Made by a program: the position numbers and the translations under genes. From Lachnoclostridium sp. UBA1308 (GTDB lineage: Bacteria; Bacillota; Clostridia; Lachnospirales; Lachnospiraceae), in contig DBTU01000055.1 of assembly GCA_002307215.1 (NCBI GenBank), forward strand, positions 98,894-162,893: a stretch of 64,000 bases of DNA, written 5' to 3'. How positions within the stretch are numbered: the first letter of the stretch is position 1; each line of letters opens with the position of its first letter. The notes beneath the pieces were generated by a model, which saw only the letters and a list, made by a program, of their open reading frames with translations, was not told where the DNA came from and searched no databases. Shown piece by piece: positions 1 through 8,941 of this stretch.

Positions 1-67
1 AGTTCAGTGAAGGCTTCCTCTTTGTTAGCTATATTTATCAATTCACTCCGGTAGAACCGACGCCTAC

Positions 68-481
68 CTATTTCAAATAAATACCGATGATCTTCATGTC
101 AGTATCAAAGCTTATTGTATAGGTTGCATTCTTCTTTTCATATTTTGCCACTACTACTGCAACTGCAGAATCTTCACCGGTGTCTTCTACCTTCTGTCCG
201 ATTATGATTGTCTTCTTGTATTCCACAAAGGTACTTGGATCACCAATCGTTTTTTCTACTCCTTCTTTCAGCTTATCTGCTGAAAGCAGAACCTTCATAT
301 CATCATCGAACATGGCACATACACTGTCATAATCTCCGTCATTGATGTATTCAATTGTCTGTTCTGCAGCTTTCTCTACTGTGTCCTTATCGAACGCATC
401 GGATAATTTTACGGAACCACATCCGGTTAGTAAAACACTCATTCCTACTAAAATTACAAATAATGAAATATACTTCTTCAT
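68..481 (-). CDS. DUF3887-type lipoprotein
   Basis: 137-residue secreted lipoprotein. A basic N-terminus and a hydrophobic stretch (residues 5-19) end in a lipobox LLTGC with the lipidated cysteine at residue 21. The remaining ~115 residues resemble the DUF3887 / NTF2-like fold of small clostridial lipoproteins (an acidic helix followed by beta strands). The role is unknown; in this family it is thought to be an extracytoplasmic accessory domain. The ATG follows AAGGAG at 7 nt and overlaps the stop of the upstream protease gene as ATGA, so it is the last gene of a four-gene operon with an agr-like two-component system. Its signal peptide could also be a pheromone source (see findings). Family call moderately sure, function unknown. 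Confidence 0.75.
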   Translation of the reverse strand: MKKYISLFVILVGMSVLLTGCGSVKLSDAFDKDTVEKAAEQTIEYINDGDYDSVCAMFDDDMKVLLSADKLKEGVEKTIGDPSTFVEYKKTIIIGQKVEDTGEDSAVAVVVAKYEKKNATYTISFDTDMKIIGIYLK

Positions 482-1227
482 ATTATTGCTCCTTTATTAT
501 TATGTTTGTGTACAAATAACCAACACCCATAGATCAACACCAAACTTGATACTATCATGATATAAATCTCAAGATTATATATACCAACGCCAAATGCTTT
601 GGGAAGGATAACTACCGAGCTATCTATGTAGGCATGTAAGAGAATCGCCAGTGCCGTAAATCTTAAAATTCTATTTGTTCTGATACCATATAGTACAATC
701 AGTGAGGCTCCAACATGGAATGCGATTGCAAAGATCCTTTCAAAGCCTCCCACAAGAAGCGTCATACATCCTGTATCTGACAGATCAAAATACCCCATCG
801 GATACATAATCATTGTGGCAATACAGTTTACTCCCACCAGAACCATGGCTTCAATTCCTCCATGCCCCAGTCCGAAGGCCAGACCATCGCCAAGTCTTGT
901 TCTGTTCTTTAAGAACAGCTTCATAAAAATCAGCCGTGCCGTCTCCTCAAATATTCCTGCTGTCATCCCTAAGAATATCCCATAAGGATATAGATTAAGC
1001 TGCAATAACTGATACCAGGTAAAGTTAGGTAGCACAATACTGATGATTGGAATTCGAAGTATCAGCTGACTTACAGTAAAGGCAACCATACCTTTTAAAA
1101 ATGGCTTTAAAGCTTTACCTACCTTCTTTGATAGGATGAGCACTCCGGCGATGGGAATTCCAAAACAAATCAGTGTATCAAACAGCAAACATAATTCGCG
1201 TAATAAAATAATGATCCCTCCATTCAT
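478..1227 (-). CDS. YhfC-family glutamic-type intramembrane protease
   Basis: 249-residue integral membrane protein with about seven hydrophobic segments. It carries the motifs of the YhfC/PrsW-like glutamic intramembrane proteases: EETAR near residue 93, GHGGIEA near 121, FHVGAS near 170 and HAYID near 198. These supply the glutamate and histidine residues expected at an intramembrane active site. Start ATG 1227 has GGGAG 9 nt upstream and lies 50 nt inside the end of the kinase gene, so translation is probably coupled. It sits between a GHKL kinase and a lipoprotein, which suggests processing of a membrane or lipoprotein substrate. Substrate unknown. An alternative would be an inactive homologue acting as a membrane scaffold. 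Confidence 0.8.
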   Translation of the reverse strand: MNGGIIILLRELCLLFDTLICFGIPIAGVLILSKKVGKALKPFLKGMVAFTVSQLILRIPIISIVLPNFTWYQLLQLNLYPYGIFLGMTAGIFEETARLIFMKLFLKNRTRLGDGLAFGLGHGGIEAMVLVGVNCIATMIMYPMGYFDLSDTGCMTLLVGGFERIFAIAFHVGASLIVLYGIRTNRILRFTALAILLHAYIDSSVVILPKAFGVGIYNLEIYIMIVSSLVLIYGCWLFVHKHNNKGAII

Positions 1228-2467
1228 ATTGAACGTCTCCCTTATACTTTTCTACAACCCGTATTACATTCTTAAGTCCAAAGCCATCATGATTATCCTT
1301 CGTGGATTGAAAGTTATCAGCAATTCTAATAGGCTCTGTATCCATTGAATTCTTTAGTGTAATTGTAATGAAGTCATGAACGGTTGCAACACGTAACATT
1401 ATCTTTTTGTCCCCGCTATTCTCAGCTGCCTCAATCGCATTATCTAGAATATTGGCAAATAGAGTGGTTATATCAACATTTCGGATAAAGCTCAGATCAG
1501 AATCCGCAATCCGAATATCCTCCGTGAGACCATGCTCATGCATCCGTTGAATCTTATCATTTAGTATGATATTGAGCATCTGATTACTGGTATAGTATTG
1601 CTGTCCCAGTTGATTTAACATATCATGAACATCCTTTGCATATTGGCCACCAGCTTCCCTATTCTGTTCTTCATAAAGGTGTTGCATCGCTTGTATATGA
1701 TTTCGAACGTCATGGACCAGCTTCCTTGTGCTGTCATATTTCTTATCGAGGTTTTCATAGTAACGCGTCTGTATCTCTTGTTGTTGCTTATATAGATTCA
1801 ACTCATTTTTCAGATAGTTATTACGACTGAGAATATCAAATACACTGGTAAAATATATATTAAGTCCGACAAGCATTAACATATTTACCGTAAACAGAAA
1901 CATATTTTCTTCAGACATGTAGTATTCCAAAAAGGTCATCATACTGAACAGATTTACAATACTGAACGTAGGCATAATAAAAGAACTTATCATCTGCCGT
2001 CCGGTAATTCTCTCATGATGCATACGCTGTATCAGCCAGACCAAAATCTTTAATACCATGAACTCTATAAATCGCACCGCTACTATTAGCACAATATTGT
2101 AAGCGTTTGGATCCGCATAATAGATGATCCCATTTTCAAAGATCAACTGCATAGCAAACATCACCAGTATGTCAGTCAGATAGATTGCTACAACAAAGCC
2201 AATATAATAGACGAGAAACAGTCTCTGATTATTATAGAGAAAATGGCCGATCAACGGGATTAGCAGCAAGAGTATCAGATTAATAATCCCGTTACCTAGT
2301 AAGGCAAACCCAAGGGTTATCACTATGTATACTAGGACAATCAGATTCTTCTTCCTTATATTTACCGCTATATTTATCCCTATCCGTTCCATACTATGGA
2401 AGATAGCATATAGAATGAAGACACTTCCTATCAAAGGAAGCAGGATATATTCAATAACACTCATCAT
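1178..2467 (-). CDS. AgrC-like GHKL sensor histidine kinase
   Basis: 429 residues. Residues 1-200 form about six transmembrane segments with no large extracytoplasmic domain, as in AgrC/ComD-type peptide-sensing kinases. A coiled-coil linker (about 205-235) leads to the phosphoacceptor motif HDVRNH (about 248). The ATP-binding GHKL domain follows, with N-box NILDNAIEAAEN (about 338) and G-box GFGLKNV (about 395). It is translated from ATG 2467 in a 4-nt overlap with the response-regulator stop. The family usually detects a secreted peptide at the membrane and phosphorylates a LytTR-type regulator. No agrD-like ORF was found beside it, so the signal is unidentified. Confidence 0.88.
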   Translation of the reverse strand: MMSVIEYILLPLIGSVFILYAIFHSMERIGINIAVNIRKKNLIVLVYIVITLGFALLGNGIINLILLLLIPLIGHFLYNNQRLFLVYYIGFVVAIYLTDILVMFAMQLIFENGIIYYADPNAYNIVLIVAVRFIEFMVLKILVWLIQRMHHERITGRQMISSFIMPTFSIVNLFSMMTFLEYYMSEENMFLFTVNMLMLVGLNIYFTSVFDILSRNNYLKNELNLYKQQQEIQTRYYENLDKKYDSTRKLVHDVRNHIQAMQHLYEEQNREAGGQYAKDVHDMLNQLGQQYYTSNQMLNIILNDKIQRMHEHGLTEDIRIADSDLSFIRNVDITTLFANILDNAIEAAENSGDKKIMLRVATVHDFITITLKNSMDTEPIRIADNFQSTKDNHDGFGLKNVIRVVEKYKGDVQYEWRDHYFITRIMFAV

Positions 2468-3174
2468 GAATTTTTTCCCCTTCCGTCGGACAGATAGTGG
2501 TTCAGCGCCTTGCGAAATTCCATTGACTTTTTTTGTGATAGAGGAATTAGCGAATGATCTGTCAGATAGATATCATAGCCTTTAATATTCTTCACATGAT
2601 ACAGATTTACGACAAAGCTTTTATGCGGCATGATAAAACCCTTTTCAGACAGTTCTTTGGCAACCTCGGTTATCTTTCGCCTAAGTATATACGCTCCTCG
2701 CATTGTCTTTAGAAAAACCCTACGGCCTTGATATTCAAAACACAGGATATCAGTTGCATCCATTCGAAGGATGCCTTCTGTCGTCTGAAATTCCAGTAAA
2801 TCCACAGAAGGAATCTGTATGTACTCAAAGGCCTCATCCAATTGCTTATACAGCTCTTCTACCTTTACCGGCTTAAGCAGGTAGGCAAAGGCATGCACTT
2901 CAAATGCAAATGAAGTATAATCGCTGTAGTTTGTTACATAGATTATCTTTACCTTTTTGTCCGATAACCTAATTTGCCTAGCCGTCTCAATTCCATTTAT
3001 GCCTTTCATATCAATGTCCAGCAGTATGATCTCATACTGTTTTTTGCATGACAACAGAGCTTCTCCGGTGACAAATTCATCAATTACGAAATCCACCTTC
3101 GGATAGCCTTTCAAATACTTTTTGATTTGATGTAAAGTCGTCACTTCATCATCACAGATTGCAATCTTAATCAA
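2464..3174 (-). CDS. LytTR response regulator (AgrA-like)
   Basis: 236 residues. The N-terminal receiver domain has the acidic pocket ICDDE (residues 6-10), the phosphorylation aspartate in LLDIDMKG (about 55) and the conserved lysine in YLLKPVK (about 103). The C-terminal LytTR DNA-binding domain spans about 135-230 (CFEYQGRRVFLKT, HKSFVVNLYHVKNI). It is first in the operon and starts with TTG at 3174, with GGAAG 7 nt upstream. The partner kinase begins within its stop codon. It likely activates this operon or nearby genes; no obvious LytTR direct repeat was recognised in the 150-nt upstream spacer. Confidence 0.88.
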   Translation of the reverse strand: MIKIAICDDEVTTLHQIKKYLKGYPKVDFVIDEFVTGEALLSCKKQYEIILLDIDMKGINGIETARQIRLSDKKVKIIYVTNYSDYTSFAFEVHAFAYLLKPVKVEELYKQLDEAFEYIQIPSVDLLEFQTTEGILRMDATDILCFEYQGRRVFLKTMRGAYILRRKITEVAKELSEKGFIMPHKSFVVNLYHVKNIKGYDIYLTDHSLIPLSQKKSMEFRKALNHYLSDGRGKNS

Positions 3175-3253
3175 ATTAATACTTCCTTACATTCATATTT
3201 ACGAAATATTAGTTTCTTCTGCACTTTGCCTACTCCCATTATATTGATTTGGA

Positions 3254-3295
3254 TAAAAAAAGCAATATGCTTTACTTAAGGTAGGGCATATCGCT
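3254..3295 (-). terminator. terminator after first kimA-like gene
   Basis: Inverted repeat AGCGATATGC / GCATATTGCT (arms 3286-3295 and 3261-3270), followed on the minus strand by seven T residues. It lies between the transporter stop (3329) and the start of the agr-like operon (3174). Confidence 0.7.
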
Positions 3296-3328
3296 CTTAA
3301 CGTACAGTTTATTTATTGAAAATTACAA

Positions 3329-5188
3329 TCACTTATCGAAGTGCTTTTTATCCAAGATATAATGGAAGGGCAATACAACCGTCGATATATTCTTGTGCTT
3401 ACTTAAATGATGCATTAAGAAATAAGCTGTCTGATTATGTAAAAATGTATCATACCAGTGTGCTGTAATGAATTTTATTAATATTACGGTGATATTCTCC
3501 CCCGGCTTTAAATTCTTTTCTCTCTGCCATAGATACTGATCCATCGGACGAATGATATCACGGTAAGGTGTCTCGATTATCTTCAGTTCAACCGGTATCT
3601 TCAGTCTCTCCCACTGGTCACGTAACTCTATCGCATGCTCCGGATGGCGGCATACATGCAGTGCCGTTATATTTCCAGAGATAGAATTCGCATAATTAAT
3701 TGCCTTTAAAAACGGCTTATTAATATCATGTACCAGAAGAATACACTGGGTAGAAGCTACACCTCCTTGGTCGTAATATGGCTTATATTCCTCCAGATAA
3801 AGCTCTTTTCCGATACCCTCATAATACTTGTGGATGGAAATCATCAAGATCATGATGGCAGGAATTGCTATCGCAAGTATCCATGCTCCGTGCATAAACT
3901 TCGTACTGAATACAATGACGGACACCACAAGTGTAACCAGTGCACCAAAACCATTAATCCAGCATTTATACTGCCAACCCCTTTCCTTCATGGTGCGCCA
4001 TTTTTTGAACATGCCGTATTGAGCTATTGTAAAGGATATAAATACCCCGACGGAATATAGTGGAATCAAGGCATGAGTCTCACTTTTAAATCCGATAATC
4101 AACAGAGATGCTGCGATAAAAATAAAAATAATACCATTAGAAAAGCTAAGCTTGAAGCCTCTCGTAGAAAACTGTCTCGGAACATAACCGTCATGCGCCA
4201 GAAGATAAAGCAACTGCGGAAGTCCGTTATAGGCCGTATTTGCTGCAAGTATCAGAATCAAGGATGTAAACAACTGGATTACAAAATACATAAATGTATG
4301 TCCAAAGACTGCAGCTGATATCTGCGATAATACTGTATGTCCCTCTATGGGTACAACCTGAAGCTTTAATGCGAGAATAGAGGTACCACCGAAAATAAAT
4401 ACAATGATGCCGCCCAACATAAGTAATACATGCTTCGCATTTCTGGTTGAAGGAGTGGCAAAGCTTGGAATGGAATTGCTGATTGCCTCAACACCTGTCA
4501 TCGCTGAACAGCCCGATGAGAAGGCTTTGAGTAAAATCAACATGCCGATTCCATCCAGTTCGTTTTGTGGGAACGGTGATCCGGTATAATCAATCGGTGC
4601 TAAATTTCCTGTAAACAGTCTAAACAATCCGGATATGATTAAAATTGCCATGGAGAAGATAAAAATATAGGTTGGCATACCAAAAGCTTTGGATGCCTCC
4701 CTAACCCCTCTGAGATTGCCCAATGTAATGATTGCAACGCATAATAGAGAAATTTCTATCTTATAACTTTGTAATGTTGGAAATGCGGAGGTCAGTGCGG
4801 CGGTTGATGATGAAATACTAACCGCTACCGTCAGGATATAATCGATGGTTAACGCTGCCGCCGTTAGTATGGAGGCAGTACTTCCGATGTTCTCTTTTGC
4901 AACCGCATATGCCCCTCCTCCATTTGGATAATGATCTATGATTTGTGAATATGATAATACCAAAATTAACAGCAACAGTAAAATCGGTATAACAACAAAC
5001 GGAACCATATGAAAGGCAAGTATACCGACCGCCGGAATCAATACAATCAAAACCTCTTCAATCGCATAAGCTACTGATGAGACTGCGTCACTGGCCATAA
5101 TAGGAAGTCCCCAGATCCTAGATAGCTTTTCATGACTGAGTTCATTATTCTTCAATGGCTTGCCCAGTAATATTTCTTTTATACTCAT
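3329..5188 (-). CDS. kimA: KimA-type high-affinity K+ transporter (copy 1)
   Basis: 619-residue APC-superfamily transporter. About twelve membrane segments fill residues 25-460. A cytosolic C-terminal domain of ~150 residues has a universal-stress-like beginning (CILLVHDINKP, near 483). Sequence blocks typical of Bacillus KimA (YdaO) are visible: SDAVSSVAYAIEE, PNGGGAYAVAKEN, DYILTVAVSISS, AFSSGCSAMTGVEAISN. KimA imports K+ with protons and in Bacillus is regulated by c-di-AMP. The next gene upstream is a second copy of identical length and about three-quarters identical by eye. A KdpE-like box overlaps its promoter. No ydaO-type riboswitch signature was seen. An amino-acid substrate cannot be excluded, but the KimA match is strong. 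Confidence 0.85.
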   Translation of the reverse strand: MSIKEILLGKPLKNNELSHEKLSRIWGLPIMASDAVSSVAYAIEEVLIVLIPAVGILAFHMVPFVVIPILLLLLILVLSYSQIIDHYPNGGGAYAVAKENIGSTASILTAAALTIDYILTVAVSISSSTAALTSAFPTLQSYKIEISLLCVAIITLGNLRGVREASKAFGMPTYIFIFSMAILIISGLFRLFTGNLAPIDYTGSPFPQNELDGIGMLILLKAFSSGCSAMTGVEAISNSIPSFATPSTRNAKHVLLMLGGIIVFIFGGTSILALKLQVVPIEGHTVLSQISAAVFGHTFMYFVIQLFTSLILILAANTAYNGLPQLLYLLAHDGYVPRQFSTRGFKLSFSNGIIFIFIAASLLIIGFKSETHALIPLYSVGVFISFTIAQYGMFKKWRTMKERGWQYKCWINGFGALVTLVVSVIVFSTKFMHGAWILAIAIPAIMILMISIHKYYEGIGKELYLEEYKPYYDQGGVASTQCILLVHDINKPFLKAINYANSISGNITALHVCRHPEHAIELRDQWERLKIPVELKIIETPYRDIIRPMDQYLWQREKNLKPGENITVILIKFITAHWYDTFLHNQTAYFLMHHLSKHKNISTVVLPFHYILDKKHFDK

Positions 5189-5226
5189 CTTATTTCTCTC
5201 CTCATTTCACCGTTTAACAACATAAG

Positions 5227-5258
5227 ATTATATGAAAATGGCGTAAAGATTGTATAAA
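5227..5258 (-). promoter_or_regulatory. promoter with KdpE-like box, kimA copy 1
   Basis: On the minus strand, TTTATA-CAATC-TTTACG (5258-5242) is followed after 9 nt by a TATAAT -10 element (5232-5227). The two hexamers are separated by 5 bp, the arrangement known for the E. coli KdpE operator. The box occupies the -35 region, as expected for an OmpR-family activator. The same CAATC spacer and hexamers recur upstream of copy 2. Confidence 0.55.
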
Positions 5259-5369
5259 AGTTTCGCTAAACCCCCTTAAGATAGTATAAGAGAACTTAAT
5301 ACTGCAATCAGAAGCAGACCCCTTTTGTAATAACAAGAAGTTTTTGCATTTTATATACGTACAAAATAT

Positions 5370-5427
5370 AAGAAGCTTCCGATACTCCTCTCACGCAGTT
5401 CATTGTGAGGAGTATCGGAAGCTTCTT
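5370..5427. terminator. 21-bp perfect hairpin between kimA copies
   Basis: Arms 5370-5390 and 5407-5427 are perfectly complementary over 21 bp around a 16-nt loop. It lies 30 nt after the stop of copy 2 and is followed on the minus strand by ATATTTTGT. Most likely a strong, possibly bidirectional terminator separating the two transporter genes. Confidence 0.65.
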
Positions 5428-5456
5428 GCATTCTCAAAAATAAGAACAAATTACAT

Positions 5457-7316
5457 TTACTTATTAAAATGCTTTTTATCTAAAATATAATGGAAGGGTA
5501 GCACAACCGTCGATATATTCTTATGCTTGCCCAGATGTTGCATGAAGAAGTAAGTTGTATGATTGTGTAAAATACTATCATACCAGTGTGCAGTCATAAA
5601 TTTAATTAATATAACAGTAATATTCTCTCCATGCTTGAGGTCTTCTTCTCGCTGCCATAGATAATCATCCATCGGATGAATGATATCGCGGTAGGAGGTC
5701 TCAATAATCTTAAGTTCGTAAGGTATCTTTAATCTCACCCACTGCTCACGTAACTGCTTCGCATGCTCCGGGTGGCGGCAGACATGTAAGGCTGTTATAT
5801 TATTCGAGATGGAATTAGCATAATTGATTGCTTTTAAAAACGGCTTGTTTATATCATGTACCAAAAGAATACATTGCGTAGAAGATACTCCTCCCAGGTC
5901 ATAATATGGTTTATATTCCTCCAGATAAAGCTCTTTCCCTACTTTTAAATAATGTTTATTCACCGAGAGCATTAATAGCATGATAACAGGAATTGCAATC
6001 GCCAGAATCCAGGCGCCGTCCATAAACTTTGTACTGAATACGATCACCAATACAACAAAGGTTACGATGGCTCCAAAACCATTGATCCAGCATTTATACT
6101 GCCAACCTTTTTCCTTGATGGTACGCCATTTTTTAAACATACCGTACTGTGCTATGGTAAAGGAAATGAATACACCGACCGAATATAACGGTATTAAAGT
6201 ATGTGTTTCACTTTTAAAGGCAATAATCAGCAGTGATGATGCGATAAATATGAAAATGATTCCGTTAGAAAAACTGAGCTTTGTTCCTCTGGAGGAAAAT
6301 TGTCTCGGTACATAGCCGTCATGTGCCAGTATATAGAGAAGCTGGGGTAGACCTGTATAGGCTGTATTGGCAGCAAGTATCAGTATTATCGCAGTAAACA
6401 TTTGTATCACATAATACATGAAGGAATTACCAAAGACGGCTAATGATATCTGCGACAAAACAGTATGACCTTCTATGGGGATTACCTGTAACTTCATCGC
6501 AAGAATTGAAGTACCTCCAAAAATAAAAACAATGATACAGCCGAGCATATACAACACATGCTTTGCATTTCTTGTCGAGGGAGCAGCAAAGCTTGGTATC
6601 GAATCACTTACCGCCTCAACACCTGTCATGGCAGAACATCCTGAGGAAAATGCCCTTAATATAATAAGAATGCCGATTCCGCTCAGAGTCTCCGTAGGGA
6701 GCACCGATTGCGAATAATCAATCGGGTTTAATGATCCGGTTGCCATCTTAATCAGACCGCTTATGATCAGAATTGCCATCGAAAATATGAATATATAGGT
6801 GGGTAACCCGAATACCTTCGAGGATTCGCTGACACCCCTCAGGTTAATTAAGGTTATAATCGCAACACATAGCAAAGAAACTTCAATTTTATAGTCTCTT
6901 AAAGCCGGAAATGCAGAAGAAAGTGCAGCTGTGGAAGAGGATATACTAACAGCGACAGTCATTATGTAATCAATCGTAAAAGCAGCTGCTGTAAGAACGG
7001 ACATTGTCTTGCCGATATTCTCTTTCGCTACGGCATAAGCACCGCCGCCATTTGGGTAATGATCAATAATTTGAGAGTATGACAATATTAGCATTAACAG
7101 AAGAAGGATAATCGGTATTACAACAAAAGGTAACGAATGGAAAGCCAGAAGACCAATTGCGGGTATCAAGATTAATAGCACCTCTTCAATTGCATACGCC
7201 ACTGATGAGACCGCATCACTTGCCATAATTGGAAGACCCCATATTCTGGAAAGCTTTTGGTGGCTTAACTCACTATTTTTTAAGGCTTTTCCCAGCAGAA
7301 TCTCTTTAATACTCAT
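5457..7316 (-). CDS. kimA: KimA-type high-affinity K+ transporter (copy 2)
   Basis: 619 residues, collinear with copy 1 without visible indels. It has the same landmarks: SDAVSSVAYAIEE near residue 33, PNGGGAYAVAKEN near 88, AFSSGCSAMTGVEAVSD near 215, and a cytosolic C-terminal domain starting near 470. It should import K+ by proton symport. The gene is separated from copy 1 by a perfect hairpin and its own promoter region, so the copies are probably transcribed independently. Differences cluster in loop residues and the C-terminal domain, which may change c-di-AMP or ATP sensitivity. A two-component system ends 184 nt upstream on the same strand. Confidence 0.85.
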   Translation of the reverse strand: MSIKEILLGKALKNSELSHQKLSRIWGLPIMASDAVSSVAYAIEEVLLILIPAIGLLAFHSLPFVVIPIILLLLMLILSYSQIIDHYPNGGGAYAVAKENIGKTMSVLTAAAFTIDYIMTVAVSISSSTAALSSAFPALRDYKIEVSLLCVAIITLINLRGVSESSKVFGLPTYIFIFSMAILIISGLIKMATGSLNPIDYSQSVLPTETLSGIGILIILRAFSSGCSAMTGVEAVSDSIPSFAAPSTRNAKHVLYMLGCIIVFIFGGTSILAMKLQVIPIEGHTVLSQISLAVFGNSFMYYVIQMFTAIILILAANTAYTGLPQLLYILAHDGYVPRQFSSRGTKLSFSNGIIFIFIASSLLIIAFKSETHTLIPLYSVGVFISFTIAQYGMFKKWRTIKEKGWQYKCWINGFGAIVTFVVLVIVFSTKFMDGAWILAIAIPVIMLLMLSVNKHYLKVGKELYLEEYKPYYDLGGVSSTQCILLVHDINKPFLKAINYANSISNNITALHVCRHPEHAKQLREQWVRLKIPYELKIIETSYRDIIHPMDDYLWQREEDLKHGENITVILIKFMTAHWYDSILHNHTTYFFMQHLGKHKNISTVVLPFHYILDKKHFNK

Positions 7317-7407
7317 TTTAAATTACTCTCCCCGTACAGTTAATTAGCTATGAATATAAGCGTAAAAGATATCAATTTTATATTACTTATTATTATAATC
7401 ATTCAAA

Positions 7408-7440
7408 ATTATATACCATCCTGTGTTAAGATTGTATAAA
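7408..7440 (-). promoter_or_regulatory. promoter with KdpE-like box, kimA copy 2
   Basis: Minus strand TTTATA-CAATC-TTAACA (7440-7424), then 10 nt, then TATAAT (7413-7408). Hexamers, 5-bp spacer sequence and distance to the -10 match the element before copy 1, although flanking sequence differs. That points to selection rather than simple leftover duplication. Confidence 0.55.
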
Positions 7441-7474
7441 GATTTCATCAAATGTATTAAGAACATATAAAGAA

Positions 7475-7492
7475 GGAAGCCAAATTGCTTCC
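7475..7492 (-). terminator. hairpin after histidine kinase
   Basis: GGAAGC / GCTTCC with a 6-nt loop just after the kinase stop, followed on the minus strand by TTCTTTAT. A short, moderately convincing terminator separating the copper/two-component cluster from kimA copy 2. Confidence 0.45.
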
Positions 7493-7500
7493 CTCCGGTA

Positions 7501-8892
7501 TCATTCTTTAGGTAATATTACGGTAAACTTGCTACCTTCTCCACTACAGCTTTCCACCATAATCTTTCCATCATGTGCCTCAACAATGGATTTTGCAATG
7601 GTAAGTCCGATTCCTGAGCCCCCGGTAGAGCGGTTACGGGATTTATCGGCTCGGTAAAAACGCTCAAAGATATAGGGTAGTTCTTCTCTCGGTATCCCTA
7701 TCCCTTTATCCTGAACATGAAATCCGACCGTATCTTCTGTTTCAAATACTGTCAGACTAATTGTGCCGGCTTCCTTCGAATATTTGATTGCATTTGATAT
7801 CAAATTAACAAGTACTTGCCTGATTCGATCCCGATCTGCCAATATCTCTACATGTGGTCCTTCTACACGAATCTCCAGCTTTCTTCCCGCTGCTTCTACC
7901 CGTAGACTGTCCGCTGTTTTCTCCACCAACTCCATTAAGTCGGTTCTTGTCTTCTCAAGCTTAAGGCTATCGCTTTCAATTTTCGCCAACTTCTCAAGAT
8001 CACCCACCAGTCTTCCAATCCGGACAACCTCCTCATAACAGCTTTCCAGACGCTCATTGGTAGGTTCCCAAACGCCATCAGACATAGCTTCCAGATAGGA
8101 CTGCAGTATCGTGATCGGAGTCCTAAGCTCGTGTGCAACATCCTCTGTAAGCTGCTTTCTCAGTTTCTCAAGGATCTCTAAAGAGGATGCCAGATGATTA
8201 ATCGACTCTACCAGCATACTTAGCTCTTTGGTATTGCTATTCTCCTTAAGCCGAACTTCATAATTGCCTGCAGCAATCTGCTTCGTTACACCAACTGTCA
8301 TAAGAATAGGCCGACTGATTCTCTTGGCCAGTATATATCCCACAATAGCTGATACCAAAAGAGAGACAAGACCTATCGCAATCAAAATGATATTCAAGGA
8401 ATGTAGAAATCTAAAATCATTATCATTGAGAAAGAAGGGACCGAAATAACTGATACTGACTGTACCGATTACTTCACCATCAAGGGTTAAAGGGTAATCC
8501 GTAGCTTTAAATTCTCCGTTCAGCTGTGGATAGCTGATTGCCATTCTACTCGATATTTGACTCATGATCTGATTACACAGCCTCATATCATGAGACTGTG
8601 CATCCCAAAGGACGTTATTCTCATTATCATACACCTTAATAATGTAGCCCTCGTATAAGGAGCTCATGCCGATTGCATGAATATAATCCAAATTCCAGTG
8701 GGAGGTAAATACCGTATATTGATTACTGATACTCGTAGTAATCACCTGCGTCTTTAATTCCTGCTGTCGCGAAACATAGTGCATAAACTCCTTGTTTATA
8801 AAGTAATTGGATAAGACGCTGATGATTGCTATCGTCATCAGAACGATTCCTAAGATGGATAATGACAGCTGATTTCTTAAGGATTTCTTCAT
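7501..8892 (-). CDS. OmpR-system sensor histidine kinase
   Basis: 463 residues when started at ATG 8892 (MKKSLRNQLSLS). An upstream in-frame extension would run through a repeat element and is not credible. A first membrane helix (about 10-32), an extracytoplasmic Cache-like sensor region (about 33-160) and a second helix (about 165-187) lead to a HAMP domain. The dimerisation/phosphoacceptor motif is AHELRTP. HATPase motifs are NLISNAIKYS, DKGIGIP and GGSGIGLTI. It pairs with the OmpR-type regulator 222 nt upstream. Context allows a copper or cation signal. The sensor region has no cysteine cluster; its few His/Met residues do not form a recognisable metal motif. Confidence 0.85.
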   Translation of the reverse strand: MKKSLRNQLSLSILGIVLMTIAIISVLSNYFINKEFMHYVSRQQELKTQVITTSISNQYTVFTSHWNLDYIHAIGMSSLYEGYIIKVYDNENNVLWDAQSHDMRLCNQIMSQISSRMAISYPQLNGEFKATDYPLTLDGEVIGTVSISYFGPFFLNDNDFRFLHSLNIILIAIGLVSLLVSAIVGYILAKRISRPILMTVGVTKQIAAGNYEVRLKENSNTKELSMLVESINHLASSLEILEKLRKQLTEDVAHELRTPITILQSYLEAMSDGVWEPTNERLESCYEEVVRIGRLVGDLEKLAKIESDSLKLEKTRTDLMELVEKTADSLRVEAAGRKLEIRVEGPHVEILADRDRIRQVLVNLISNAIKYSKEAGTISLTVFETEDTVGFHVQDKGIGIPREELPYIFERFYRADKSRNRSTGGSGIGLTIAKSIVEAHDGKIMVESCSGEGSKFTVILPKE

Positions 8893-8941
8893 TTTAATAT
8901 CCATGCCTTTCTTCATAACCTGCAAAGTTTGGGACACAGGC

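Noticed and set aside
5189..5456. Possible c-di-AMP (ydaO-type) riboswitch before the kimA-like genes
   Set aside because: The leaders are short, and the conserved GGGGAA-type core and paired blocks of that riboswitch are absent in both copies; a promoter with a KdpE-like box explains the region better.
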